Shown here: positions 23,319-31,394 of the stretch, piece by piece | Position numbering within the stretch: position 1 is the stretch's first letter | Layout of the letters: each line of letters starts with the position of its first letter | From: Pseudomonadota bacterium | GTDB taxonomy: Bacteria > Desulfobacterota > Desulfovibrionia > Desulfovibrionales > Desulfovibrionaceae | NCBI GenBank assembly: GCA_018822105.1 | Contig: JAHJLB010000004.1 | Location: forward strand, 1-45,008 | DNA length: 45,008 bases | Direction of reading: 5' to 3' | The notes under the pieces: generated by a model | Told to the model about the DNA's origin: nothing | The model's input: only the letters and a program-made list of their open reading frames with translations | Database searches by the model: none | Program-made: the position numbers and the translations under genes

Positions 23319-24599
23319 ATGCAACCAAGACCGCGCGTGGTCATCGTCGGAGCCGGGTTCGCCGGGGTCTTCGCCCTGCGCGAGCTGGCCGGGGCCGCCT
23401 GCGACGTGCTCATCATCGACCGGGGCAACGCCCACGCCTTTTTGCCCCTGCTCTACCAGGTGGCCACCTCGGCCGTGGAGAGCGAGCACATCGCCGCGCC
23501 CGTGCGGGGCATCATCCGCAACATGGGCCCCAGGGCCGCCAACCTGGACTTCTGCATGGCCGAGGTGCGCGGCGTGGACTTCGACCAGCGCCTGGTGCTG
23601 GCCGAGGGCCAGGACGGCGTGAGCCTTTCGCTGCCCTACGACTACCTTTTGCTGGCGCCCGGCAGCGTCACCAACACCTTCGGCGTGCCCGGCGCGGACG
23701 AGCACGCCTTTTCCCTCAAGACGCTTGAGGAGGCCGTGCGCCTGCGCAACCACATCCTGCGCTGCTTCGAGGCCGCGGCCTGGACCCCGGACGAGGATGC
23801 GCGCCAGCACAGGCTCTGCTTCGTGGTGGTGGGCGGCGGGCCCACGGGCGTGGAGCTGGCCGGGGCCATGGCCGAGCTCATGGCCGGGGCCCTGGCGCGC
23901 GATTTTCCCCGGCTGGGCCTGGCCAGCCCCTGCGTGACCCTGCTGGAGGCGGGCGACGGGCTGCTGCCCGGTTTTCCGGAGGGCCTGCGGGTCTACGCCA
24001 GGCGGAAGCTTGAGGCCCTGGGCGTTGACGTGCGCCTGGGCGCGGCGGTTGCGCGGGTGACGCCCGGGGGCGCGTTACTCACGGACGGCGGCGCGCACCT
24101 GGCGGCAACCGTGGTCTGGACCGCCGGGGTCAAGGGCGAGCCCGTGGCCGCGCGCCTGGGGCTGGCCGTGGCCGCAAACGGCCAGGCCCTGGCCCGGGCC
24201 ACGCTCCAGTCCGAGGCGCACCCCGAGGTCTTTCTGGCCGGAGACATCTGCCGGGCGGAGCACCAGGGCCGGCCCCTGCCCATGTTCGCCCCCCCGGCCA
24301 TCCAGGAAGGGCGGCACGCGGCGCAAGGCATCCTGCGCCTGCTGCGCGGGCGGGAGCCTGCGGCCTTCCGCTACAGGGACAAGGGCATGATGGCCACCAT
24401 CGGCAAGAAGGCCGCGGTGGTGCGCCTGGGGAGGGTCTCGTTCACGGGGCTGGCGGCCTGGCTGCTCTGGCTGGCGGTGCACCTGGCCTATCTCATCGGC
24501 TTCCGCAACCGGCTCTTCGTCCTGGCCAACTGGGCCGTGGACTACTTCTGGTCCGAGCGCTGCGTGCGCCTCATCAGCCGGAGGAATCCCCTGGCCTGA
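23319..24599 (+). CDS. ndh: Type II NADH:quinone oxidoreductase (NDH-2)
   Basis: 426 residues. The FAD fold is VVIVGAGFAGVFALREL at the N-terminus; the NADH fold is VVVGGGPTGVELAGAMAEL. FAD contact VFLAGDICRAE and the quinone-site-like PMFAPPAIQEGRHAAQ follow. The C-terminal stretch (VSFTGLAAWLLWLAVHLAYLI and after) is the amphipathic membrane anchor of NDH-2. It should pass electrons from NADH to menaquinone without pumping protons. The start at 23319 has GGGAG upstream. Its last 26 bases overlap the convergent cyclase gene. Related flavoproteins such as sulfide:quinone oxidoreductase lack this C-terminal pattern. Confidence 0.92.
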   Translation: MQPRPRVVIVGAGFAGVFALRELAGAACDVLIIDRGNAHAFLPLLYQVATSAVESEHIAAPVRGIIRNMGPRAANLDFCMAEVRGVDFDQRLVLAEGQDGVSLSLPYDYLLLAPGSVTNTFGVPGADEHAFSLKTLEEAVRLRNHILRCFEAAAWTPDEDARQHRLCFVVVGGGPTGVELAGAMAELMAGALARDFPRLGLASPCVTLLEAGDGLLPGFPEGLRVYARRKLEALGVDVRLGAAVARVTPGGALLTDGGAHLAATVVWTAGVKGEPVAARLGLAVAANGQALARATLQSEAHPEVFLAGDICRAEHQGRPLPMFAPPAIQEGRHAAQGILRLLRGREPAAFRYRDKGMMATIGKKAAVVRLGRVSFTGLAAWLLWLAVHLAYLIGFRNRLFVLANWAVDYFWSERCVRLISRRNPLA

Positions 24600-25851
24600 C
24601 GGCGGGGTCCAGGCCCAGCATGACCACGCGGTTGCGGCCCTGGTTCTTGGCCAGGTACAGGGCCTCGTCGGCGCGGTGGATGACGTCGTCGATGGACCTG
24701 TCCTCCGGGATCACCAGGGTGCCGCCCAGGCTGATGGTCACGGGTTCGGACAGCCCGGACTGCGCGCCCAGGCGGGCCTCGATCAGCGCCCTGGAGCGTT
24801 CGGCCACTTCGGCCAGGCGCTTTGCGTCCACCCCGTCCAGCACCATGAGGAACTCCTCCCCGCCATAGCGGCCGAAGGTGTCGTAGGGGCGCAGGCTCTC
24901 GGTGAGGATGCCGGCCAGCTCCCGCAGCACCATATCGCCCTTCTGGTGGCCGAAGCGGTCGTTGACGGCCTTGAAATGGTCCACGTCGATCATCAGGCAG
25001 CCCAGGCTCGTGGACTGCCGGCGCTGTCGGGCGAAGCCCTCGCTGAAGCGGCCCATGACCGAGGCCCGGTTGGGCACGTTGGTCAGCATGTCCGTGGTGG
25101 CCATGCGCAGCAGCAGCGCCTGGGACTCGTTCAGCTTGAGCTGCATCTGGCGGAAGAAGTGCCACAGGGTGAGCAGCAGGAGAGCAAGGGTGAGGCCGCC
25201 CTGGAGCAGGATGGTCTGTTCGTTTTTGCGCAGGGCGCGATTCATGTCGCTGATGTCGAAGGAGACGGAGATGCCGCCGCGCACCTGGCCCACCTGGTAG
25301 CCCTGCTTGGCGTGGCAGGAGAGGCAGGCCGGCTCCACCAGAAGCGGGGCCATGTAGCGGAAAACGGAGCGCTCGCCCCCGGCGCTTGGGGCGGTGGCGG
25401 CGGTGGCCTCCTTCTGCCCGGCCTCGAAGGAGCGCAGGGCCTGGACCTCGAAGGGGTCCGGCGAGTTGTCCGGGTTCAGGGGCTTCAGGCTGGTGATGTG
25501 GAAGGTGAAAAGGGCCTCTCTGGTGGCCAGTTCGGAGATCTCGCGGGTCATGAGGGCCGGGTTCTTCAGGGTCAGCAGGCGGCCGTCCGCGGCCTTGAGG
25601 TCCGGATTCTCAAGATAGGGGTTGGACTGCATCCCAGGGGTTTTGATGACGTACACCCCGCCGTGCTTGGCGCTCCACAGGCGCGTGAGCACGATGCCCT
25701 GAAAGTGCGAGCGCGCCGAGAGCAGCACCTGCTCTTTGATGAGGGCGCTGCTGCGCATGGCCAGACCCAGGAATATGGCCGAGACGCAGAGCCCGATGAC
25801 CAGGCTCGCCGTGAGGAAAAAGCGTTTGTAGATCTGCTTGTCGTCCAGCAT
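24574..25851 (-). CDS. Membrane diguanylate cyclase with haem-type DUF3365 sensor
   Basis: 425 residues: TM1 (about 10-32), extracytoplasmic domain (33-212), TM2 (213-233), GGDEF domain (about 250-412). The sensor has RLWSAKHGGVYV and CLSCH (176-180), a c-type haem site, as in Tll0287/DUF3365 proteins. The cyclase signature is GGEEF (330-334), with an RxxD inhibitory site (R321-D324) five residues before it. The enzyme should make c-di-GMP in response to redox state or a gas bound at the haem. The start at 25851 (MLDDKQIYKR) is preferred over an upstream GTG that lacks a ribosome site. The 246 bases between it and the next gene (25852-26097) hold nothing I can identify. Confidence 0.92.
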   Translation of the reverse strand: MLDDKQIYKRFFLTASLVIGLCVSAIFLGLAMRSSALIKEQVLLSARSHFQGIVLTRLWSAKHGGVYVIKTPGMQSNPYLENPDLKAADGRLLTLKNPALMTREISELATREALFTFHITSLKPLNPDNSPDPFEVQALRSFEAGQKEATAATAPSAGGERSVFRYMAPLLVEPACLSCHAKQGYQVGQVRGGISVSFDISDMNRALRKNEQTILLQGGLTLALLLLTLWHFFRQMQLKLNESQALLLRMATTDMLTNVPNRASVMGRFSEGFARQRRQSTSLGCLMIDVDHFKAVNDRFGHQKGDMVLRELAGILTESLRPYDTFGRYGGEEFLMVLDGVDAKRLAEVAERSRALIEARLGAQSGLSEPVTISLGGTLVIPEDRSIDDVIHRADEALYLAKNQGRNRVVMLGLDPAVRPGDSSG

Positions 25852-26097
25852 GAGGTTCCCCAGCGCACAGCATTGGCAGAAGGGTCGCACCTTGTCCAGC
25901 GCGCGGTACGTAGCGGAAGTACTGCATTTGCAGGAGGCCGTGCGCGCTCAGAAGGCGCTGCGGGAAGCTGCCCCGGAAGCGCCGGCGCAAGGGGAGCCGC
26001 ACCTGGGCGGCAACGCCTGGGGTCGGGCGGAGAGGGGGGGTGCGCAGGCCGGGCCGTGCGGGGATCGGAAAGGGCTGCCGGCCTTCGCCTGTCCGGG

Positions 26098-26304
26098 CTA
26101 GGAGCCCTGGCTCCTGCGCTTGCGCAGGTAGCTCAAGGCCAGCACGCCGGCCTGGATGCCCAGGGCGGCGTAGGTGAGCTTGCGCAGGAAGGCCGTCCAG
26201 GCGGAATGCACCTCCAGCCGCACCAGCTGCCGCTGCAGGTCGCATCTCAGGCTGATCAGGTCCTTGTCCGCCTGGATCTGCCGCAGTTCGCCGTCTAGAA
26301 ACAT
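26098..26304 (-). CDS. Small YqjK-like membrane protein, 68 residues
   Basis: A charged N-terminal helix (DGELRQIQADKDLISLRCDLQ) is followed by one probable membrane segment (about 41-58, TYAALGIQAGVLALSYL) and a basic tail RKRRSQGS. Its start overlaps the end of the yqjE-like gene by 10 bases. Position and size match yqjK of the enterobacterial yqjD-yqjE-yqjK order, but sequence identity to YqjK is not certain. AAGGA precedes the ATG. Confidence 0.7.
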   Translation of the reverse strand: MFLDGELRQIQADKDLISLRCDLQRQLVRLEVHSAWTAFLRKLTYAALGIQAGVLALSYLRKRRSQGS

Positions 26305-26672
26305 GCCTTGTCCTTTTCCAGTTCGGCCAGGGTCTGGGCGAAAAGGCCGCTGCGCGCGCCCAGGCGCCGGCGCAGGGAGCACAGCGCGGCAAGCCCGCCC
26401 AGCAGCGTGGCCAGGCCTGCGACAAAGAGTCCGGCCAGCCGCCACTGCTCCGGCAGGGCATAGACCCCGGCCAGGATCAGCAGGAAAAGCCCGAACAGGA
26501 CCAGGGCCGTGCCCAGGAAGGCCAGGATCAGCACCTGGATGATGCGGACCTTGCCCTCGCGCAGCTCCAGCGCCAGGAGCTCCAGGCGGTCCTTGAGGAT
26601 GCCTGCGGCCAGGCCGCCCAGCCGCCCGGCTGCGCCAGCCAGGTCCTGGAGGGCGGAAGACATTGCGGACAT
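26295..26672 (-). CDS. YqjE-family (phage-holin-superfamily) membrane protein
   Basis: 125 residues. A short amphipathic helix comes first (ALQDLAGAAGRLGGLAAGILKDRLELLALEL), then two membrane spans (about 46-68 and 75-97), then an Arg-rich cytoplasmic tail. The RLELLALELREGK block before the first span is the family hallmark. These proteins partner with ElaB/YqjD at the inner membrane; their role is poorly defined. The ATG at 26672 has GAGGAA upstream and lies one base after the yqjD-like stop. Confidence 0.82.
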   Translation of the reverse strand: MSAMSSALQDLAGAAGRLGGLAAGILKDRLELLALELREGKVRIIQVLILAFLGTALVLFGLFLLILAGVYALPEQWRLAGLFVAGLATLLGGLAALCSLRRRLGARSGLFAQTLAELEKDKACF

Positions 26673-26673
26673 G

Positions 26674-26982
26674 CTACTTCCTCGAGAGGATCCAGCCGAG
26701 CAGCAGGCCAACGATGAACGTTCCGCCGATGACGTGGTACGGCTTGTCCTTGACGACCTTGTCCGCGTCCGTGGCGGCGCTCTTGCAGGTGTCCAGGAAC
26801 TTGTGCCCGTATTCGCCGTAGCGGTCCTTGGCCTTGTCCATGGACTCGGAGAGGGCCTGGCGCGCCTTCTTCACCTGCTCGTCCAGCTCACCGCCCGTGG
26901 CCTCCAAAAGCGCCTGGGCGTGGCGCATGATCTCATGCAGCTCGGCACTCATACGTTGCGTATTGCTCTGGGTCTCTTCCAT
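26674..26982 (-). CDS. ElaB/YqjD/DUF883-family membrane-anchored protein
   Basis: 102 residues. A long coiled-coil-like helix (about 8-75) is followed by DKPYHVIGGTFIVGLLLGWILSRK, the classic C-terminal membrane anchor of the ElaB/YqjD family. In E. coli YqjD attaches to ribosomes through its N-terminus in stationary phase; conservation of that role here is inferred. It is the first gene of a three-gene operon with yqjE- and yqjK-like genes, led by AAGGAGGAG. Confidence 0.88.
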   Translation of the reverse strand: MEETQSNTQRMSAELHEIMRHAQALLEATGGELDEQVKKARQALSESMDKAKDRYGEYGHKFLDTCKSAATDADKVVKDKPYHVIGGTFIVGLLLGWILSRK

Positions 26983-27162
26983 GGCGGCTCCTCCTTGTCC
27001 TCCCCCGCCGGGCGCGATGCCCGGACGCGGAAGCAGACGGTGTAAACTCGTAGCTTATAGATAGCACGGGTTGTTTTGTTTTGTCTATGACCGCGGGGAG
27101 TCTTTTCAGCCCGGGGCGTTTTCCTGGCGCCTTGGCGGCCTCGGGCCCGGCCTGCTCCCCCG

Positions 27163-27191
27163 TTTACCTGCGCCCGGTTTTGCTCTAGAAG
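27163..27191 (+). promoter_or_regulatory. Candidate promoter of the aspC-pgi operon
   Basis: TTTACC (27163-27168) and TAGAAG (27186-27191) are 17 bases apart, each four of six to consensus, about 70 bases before aspC. It lies in the 279-base divergent gap 26983-27261. That gap also contains an AT-rich tract at 27050-27090 (TTGTTTTGTTTTGT) which may serve the opposite operon. No gene is seen there. Confidence 0.3.
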
Positions 27192-27261
27192 GACCGGAGG
27201 CGGGGCGGCCCGCCTGATCTCCTTCGTCGTAGACCGGCCAGACACAACGGATGGATTCCCC

Positions 27262-28437
27262 ATGCGCATCTCCGACAGACTCAGGAAGCTCAAGCCCTCG
27301 GCCACCCTGGCCGTCAACGCCAAGGCCCAGGAGCTCAAGGCCCAGGGCCGCGAGGTCATCAGCCTGGCCGTGGGCGAGCCGGACTTCGGCACCCCCAGGC
27401 ACGTGTGCGAGGCCGCGAAAAAGGCCATCGACGACGGCTTCACCCGCTACACGGCGGTGCCGGGCATCCCGGACCTGCGGGCGGCCATCGCCGGCTACTA
27501 CGGCCAGTTCTACGGGGTCCAGGCCAAGGGCGAGCAGACCATGGCCAGCACCGGCGGCAAGCAGGTGCTCTACAACCTGCTTCAAGCCCTCATCAACCCC
27601 GGCGACGAGGTGCTCATCCCCGCACCCTACTGGGTCAGCTACCCGCCCATGGTGGAGCTGGCCGACGGCGTTCCGGTCATCGTGCCCACCACGCCGGAGA
27701 GCGGGTTTCTGGTCACCGTGCGCGAGCTGGAGGCCTCCTGCACCCCGCGCACCACGGTGCTGATCCTGAACACGCCAAGCAACCCCACAGGCGGCCACTA
27801 CGACCAGGCCGCCCTGGACGAGATCGCCCGCTGGGCCAAGGCGCGCGGCATCTTCATCATCTCCGACGAGGTCTATGACCGCCTGGTCTACGCCCCGGCC
27901 AAGCCCAGCACCCTGTCCGGCTTCTGGCAGAAGCACCCGGAGCACGTGGCCGTGGTGGGCGCCCTGTCCAAGAGCTTCTGCATGACCGGCTGGCGCATGG
28001 GCTGGATGCTCGGGCACGCCGACCTGGTCAAGGCCTGCTCCAAGATCCAGGGCCAGAGCACCTCGAACATCAACAGCGTGACGCAGAAGGCGGCCATCGC
28101 CGCCCTCACCGGCCCCTGGGACCTGGTGGAGGAGATGAAGACGGCCTTTGTGCGCCGCCGCGACCTGGCCCTCTCCGTCATCGGCTCCTGGCCGGGCGTG
28201 GTCTGCCCCAAGCCCGACGGCGCCTTCTATCTCTTCCCGGTGCTCGACAAATACTACACGGCCGAAACCCCGGACTCCGCCGCGCTGTGCACGAAGTTCC
28301 TGGAGGAGGCCGGCGTGGCCCTGGTGCCGGGCAGCGCCTTCGGCGACGACCGCTGCGTGCGCTTCTCCTACGCCGTGGCCGACGAGGTGCTTCTGAGCGC
28401 GCTCGCCAAGGTGGGCAAGGTTCTGCTCGGAACCTAG
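27262..28437 (+). CDS. Class I aspartate aminotransferase (subgroup Ib)
   Basis: 391 residues. A PLP enzyme interconverting aspartate and oxaloacetate with glutamate and 2-oxoglutarate. Seen: LAVGEPDFGTP near 35-45, the Asn motif LNTPSNPTGG (N174), ISDEVYDRLVY (D202, Y205), and PLP lysine K237 in GALSKSFCMTGWRMGW. The length and MRISDRLRKLKPSATLAV start are those of the bacterial Ib group, which may also accept prephenate. It is separated by 41 bases from pgi and heads a run with a kinase-regulator pair. The ribosome site (GGAT) is weak. Confidence 0.93.
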   Translation: MRISDRLRKLKPSATLAVNAKAQELKAQGREVISLAVGEPDFGTPRHVCEAAKKAIDDGFTRYTAVPGIPDLRAAIAGYYGQFYGVQAKGEQTMASTGGKQVLYNLLQALINPGDEVLIPAPYWVSYPPMVELADGVPVIVPTTPESGFLVTVRELEASCTPRTTVLILNTPSNPTGGHYDQAALDEIARWAKARGIFIISDEVYDRLVYAPAKPSTLSGFWQKHPEHVAVVGALSKSFCMTGWRMGWMLGHADLVKACSKIQGQSTSNINSVTQKAAIAALTGPWDLVEEMKTAFVRRRDLALSVIGSWPGVVCPKPDGAFYLFPVLDKYYTAETPDSAALCTKFLEEAGVALVPGSAFGDDRCVRFSYAVADEVLLSALAKVGKVLLGT

Positions 28438-28478
28438 GCCCGGCCCGGACACTCCAAACCCGCAACAGGGGGATTCCC

Positions 28479-29852
28479 ATGACCGCAGGTTCACAGCAGC
28501 AGGACATTCTGGACTGGACCAACGCCTCCTGGGACCGCTTGCCCGCCGCCGGCCTGCGCGCGCGGGCGGGAGAGCTGGCCGCCCGGCTCGCGGGCGAGAT
28601 CGCCGCGGGCAGGCTGCCCTTTTTGGCAACGCCCTTCATGGCGGCCCTGGAGCAGGAGCTGGCCGCGCTGGAGTCCGGGTTTCTGAAGCCCTTTGAGCAC
28701 ATGCTGCTCCTGGGCATCGGCGGCTCGGCGCTCGGCGCGCGCGCCCTGCAAAAGGCCTTTGCCCCGGGCCAGGACCTGCCCGGGCACAGGGGCAAGAGCC
28801 TCTGGATCATGGACAACGTGGACGCGGCCGTGCTCCAGGCGCATCTGGACCGCCTGCCGCCGGAAAAGACCCTGGTCTATGTGGTCAGCAAGTCCGGCGA
28901 CACCATCGAGACCATCGGCCAGTACTTCCTGGTCAAGGACTGGCTGAAGGCGGCCCTGCCCGGCGCCTGGAAGGACCACCTGCTCTTGAACACCGACGAG
29001 CACAAGGGCTACCTGCGCGAGGAGGCCGGCGCCTTCGGCATGCGCACCCTGCCCGTGCCGGACAACCTGGGCGGGCGCTATTCGGCCATCTCCGCCGTGG
29101 GCCTGGTGCCCGCAGCCTTTCTGGGCCTGGACTGGCGGGGCCTGGTGCGCGGCTTCCAGAGCGTCGCCGCGCCCCTGGCGGACCCGGGGCTCGATGCCGC
29201 CAAGCTCGCGGCCCACCCGTCCTTCGAGTTCGCCGTGTGGGGCAAGGCCCTCATGGACGCGGGCTTCTGCGAGCTCATCACCTTTTTCTACATCCCGCAG
29301 TGGGCCAGCTTCGCCGACTGGTTCGCCCAGCTCTGGGCCGAGAGCCTGGGCAAGGGCGGCCAGGGCTCCCAGCCCATCCCGGCCGTGGGCGCCACGGACC
29401 AGCACAGCGTGAACCAGATGTTTCTGGACGGCCCGCGCAACAAGGCCTGCCTGTTCGTGGAAAGGGCGGCAGGGCCGGAAGGCCTGCCCTTCCCGGCGGA
29501 CATGCCGTCCATCTTCGACTATCTGCAGGGCAAGCGCTTCGGCGAGCTGCTGCCCGCCGAGGCCCTGGGCACGCGCATGGGCCTGTGCCAGAGCGGGGTG
29601 CCGCTTCTGGCCCTGCGCCTGGGGCGCGACGACGCCCGGGCCGCGGGCAAGATGATGGCCCTGCTCGGCGCGGCCACGCTCCTCACCGGCTGGCTCATGG
29701 GCATCAACCCCGTGGACCAGCCCGCCGTGGAGCTGGGCAAGCGCCTGGCCAAGGCGCGCCTTGGGGCCGGGGGCCTGGCCGAGGAGAAGGCGGCCCTGGC
29801 GGCCTTCACGGGGCAGGGCGGCGCGGCCGGCCGCGACGAGCGGAGGTTTTAG
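28479..29852 (+). CDS. pgi: Glucose-6-phosphate isomerase
   Basis: 457 residues, typical of the shorter bacterial form. It interconverts glucose-6-phosphate and fructose-6-phosphate. Sugar-phosphate motifs: LLLGIGGSALGARAL (phosphate loop), YVVSKSGDTIETIGQY, DNLGGRYSAISAVGLVPA, and the catalytic region VGATDQHSVNQMFLDGP. The AGGGGG site precedes the ATG at 28479; the longer frame starting inside aspC is a shadow. The kinase gene follows after only three bases. Confidence 0.95.
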   Translation: MTAGSQQQDILDWTNASWDRLPAAGLRARAGELAARLAGEIAAGRLPFLATPFMAALEQELAALESGFLKPFEHMLLLGIGGSALGARALQKAFAPGQDLPGHRGKSLWIMDNVDAAVLQAHLDRLPPEKTLVYVVSKSGDTIETIGQYFLVKDWLKAALPGAWKDHLLLNTDEHKGYLREEAGAFGMRTLPVPDNLGGRYSAISAVGLVPAAFLGLDWRGLVRGFQSVAAPLADPGLDAAKLAAHPSFEFAVWGKALMDAGFCELITFFYIPQWASFADWFAQLWAESLGKGGQGSQPIPAVGATDQHSVNQMFLDGPRNKACLFVERAAGPEGLPFPADMPSIFDYLQGKRFGELLPAEALGTRMGLCQSGVPLLALRLGRDDARAAGKMMALLGAATLLTGWLMGINPVDQPAVELGKRLAKARLGAGGLAEEKAALAAFTGQGGAAGRDERRF

Positions 29853-29855
29853 CCC

Positions 29856-31364
29856 TTGGGCATCTACCAGAGCCTGCGGGGAGCGCACAAGCCCTTGCAG
29901 TTCGTGAAGGTCCTCACCTGGACCTTCCTCATTCTGATCCTGGTGACCAACCTGGGCCTGGCCGTGTTTCTGTCCAAGTATGCCGAGCGCCTGCTGCTGG
30001 AGAAGCAGAAGGAGTTCGGGCTGCTCTTGGCCGAGAACCTCTCGCACCAGATCTTCACGCGCTTCACCCTGCCCACCATCATCGGCTATGGGCAGATCTC
30101 CCTGCGCAACCCGGAGCAGTTCGGCCGGCTCGACCAGGTGGTGCGCTCCACCATCCACAGCTTCCACGTGCGCGAGGTGCGCATCTACGACCCCGAGTTC
30201 CGCATCACCTACAGCACGGACCCGAACCTGATGCTGCGCACGGGCCTGGCCGGGGAGGGCGTCAAGCGCGCCTTCACCCTGGAGGAGCCGAGCTTTGAGC
30301 TGTTCAGCAGGATCTCCGTGATCACGGCCCTGTTCCGGCTGGAGCTCAAGCCCGGCAGCGTGGTCATGCGCGGGTTCGCGCCCCTGCGCCTGGAGCGCAG
30401 TTTCGGTCCCGGGGTCAAGAACCCCATCATGGGCATTCTGGAGTTCAGCCAGGACATCACCGACGACTACATGGCCGTGGTGAACTTCGAGCGCTTGGTC
30501 TATTCGTCCTCGCTGCTGACAAGCATGGTGCTCTTCTTCCTCATCGTCTCCATCCTGCGCCGGGCCGACCGCATGAGCGTGGAGCGCCAGGCCGAGAAGG
30601 AGAAGCTGCTGCACGAGCTGCACCAGCAGGAGAAGCTGGCGGGCATGGGCCGCATGGTCTCCGGCGTGGCCCACGAGATCAGAAACCCGCTGGGCATCAT
30701 CCAGAGCAGCGCCGAGCTGGTGCTCAAGAAGGCCAAGGCCGACAACCATCCCCACACGCGCATCATCGAGGCCATCTACGACGAGTCCCGGCGGCTCTCG
30801 CGCACGGTGAACGACTTTCTGGACTATGCCCGGCCCCGCCAGCCGCGCAAGGCCGAGGTGGACATCTGCCGCATCCTGGAGCAGGCTGCGGTGTTCCTGG
30901 AGCGCGAATGCGAATCCAAGGGCATCCGCCTGGAGCGCGACTGCCCGCCCGGAACCTGCGTGCTCGGCGACAAGGACCTGCTCTACCGCGCAGTGTACAA
31001 CGTGCTGGGCAACGCCATGCAGGCCATGACCGCCGGCGGGTTGCTGCAGGTGGCCGCGTGTCCCGCCGCGCCCGGCGAGGGCGGGGCCCCTGCCGAGGGC
31101 GGCCCCTGGCTGGCGGTGAGCGTGCGCGACTCCGGACCGGGCTTCGACGTGGCCAACCTGGACAAGATGAAGGATCCCTTCTTCAGCACCAAGGACACGG
31201 GCACGGGCCTGGGCCTGGCCATCGTCACCAGCATCGTGGAGAGCCACGGCGGGCGGGTGGTTTTGCAGAACCATCCCGAGGGCGGGGCCGTGGTGACCCT
31301 GTTCCTGACCTCCGCCGGGCAGGCGGAAGCCGCCGCGCCGCCTCCGGCCGCCCCCAGGCCATAG
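29856..31364 (+). CDS. NtrB-like membrane sensor histidine kinase
   Basis: 502 residues: TM1 (about 20-40), extracytoplasmic sensor (41-213), TM2 (214-235), HisKA with H273 in GVAHEIRNPLG, HATPase ending in DSGPGF, FFSTKDTGTGLGLAIV. The kinase core is of the NtrB/AtoS group that pairs with sigma54 activators, and the next gene is such an activator. It appears to start with TTG at 29856, with GGAGG about ten bases upstream and only three bases after pgi. The Ala/Pro tail is disordered. The ligand is unknown; the position suggests a link to central carbon or nitrogen status. Confidence 0.92.
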   Translation: MGIYQSLRGAHKPLQFVKVLTWTFLILILVTNLGLAVFLSKYAERLLLEKQKEFGLLLAENLSHQIFTRFTLPTIIGYGQISLRNPEQFGRLDQVVRSTIHSFHVREVRIYDPEFRITYSTDPNLMLRTGLAGEGVKRAFTLEEPSFELFSRISVITALFRLELKPGSVVMRGFAPLRLERSFGPGVKNPIMGILEFSQDITDDYMAVVNFERLVYSSSLLTSMVLFFLIVSILRRADRMSVERQAEKEKLLHELHQQEKLAGMGRMVSGVAHEIRNPLGIIQSSAELVLKKAKADNHPHTRIIEAIYDESRRLSRTVNDFLDYARPRQPRKAEVDICRILEQAAVFLERECESKGIRLERDCPPGTCVLGDKDLLYRAVYNVLGNAMQAMTAGGLLQVAACPAAPGEGGAPAEGGPWLAVSVRDSGPGFDVANLDKMKDPFFSTKDTGTGLGLAIVTSIVESHGGRVVLQNHPEGGAVVTLFLTSAGQAEAAAPPPAAPRP

Positions 31365-31394
31365 ACCGGGGCCAGAGCCTCACGGAGTACGCAT

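Noticed and set aside
28491-31274. 927-residue minus-strand frame opposite pgi and the NtrB-like kinase
   Set aside because: It is a shadow frame spanning two unrelated genes, with no motifs.
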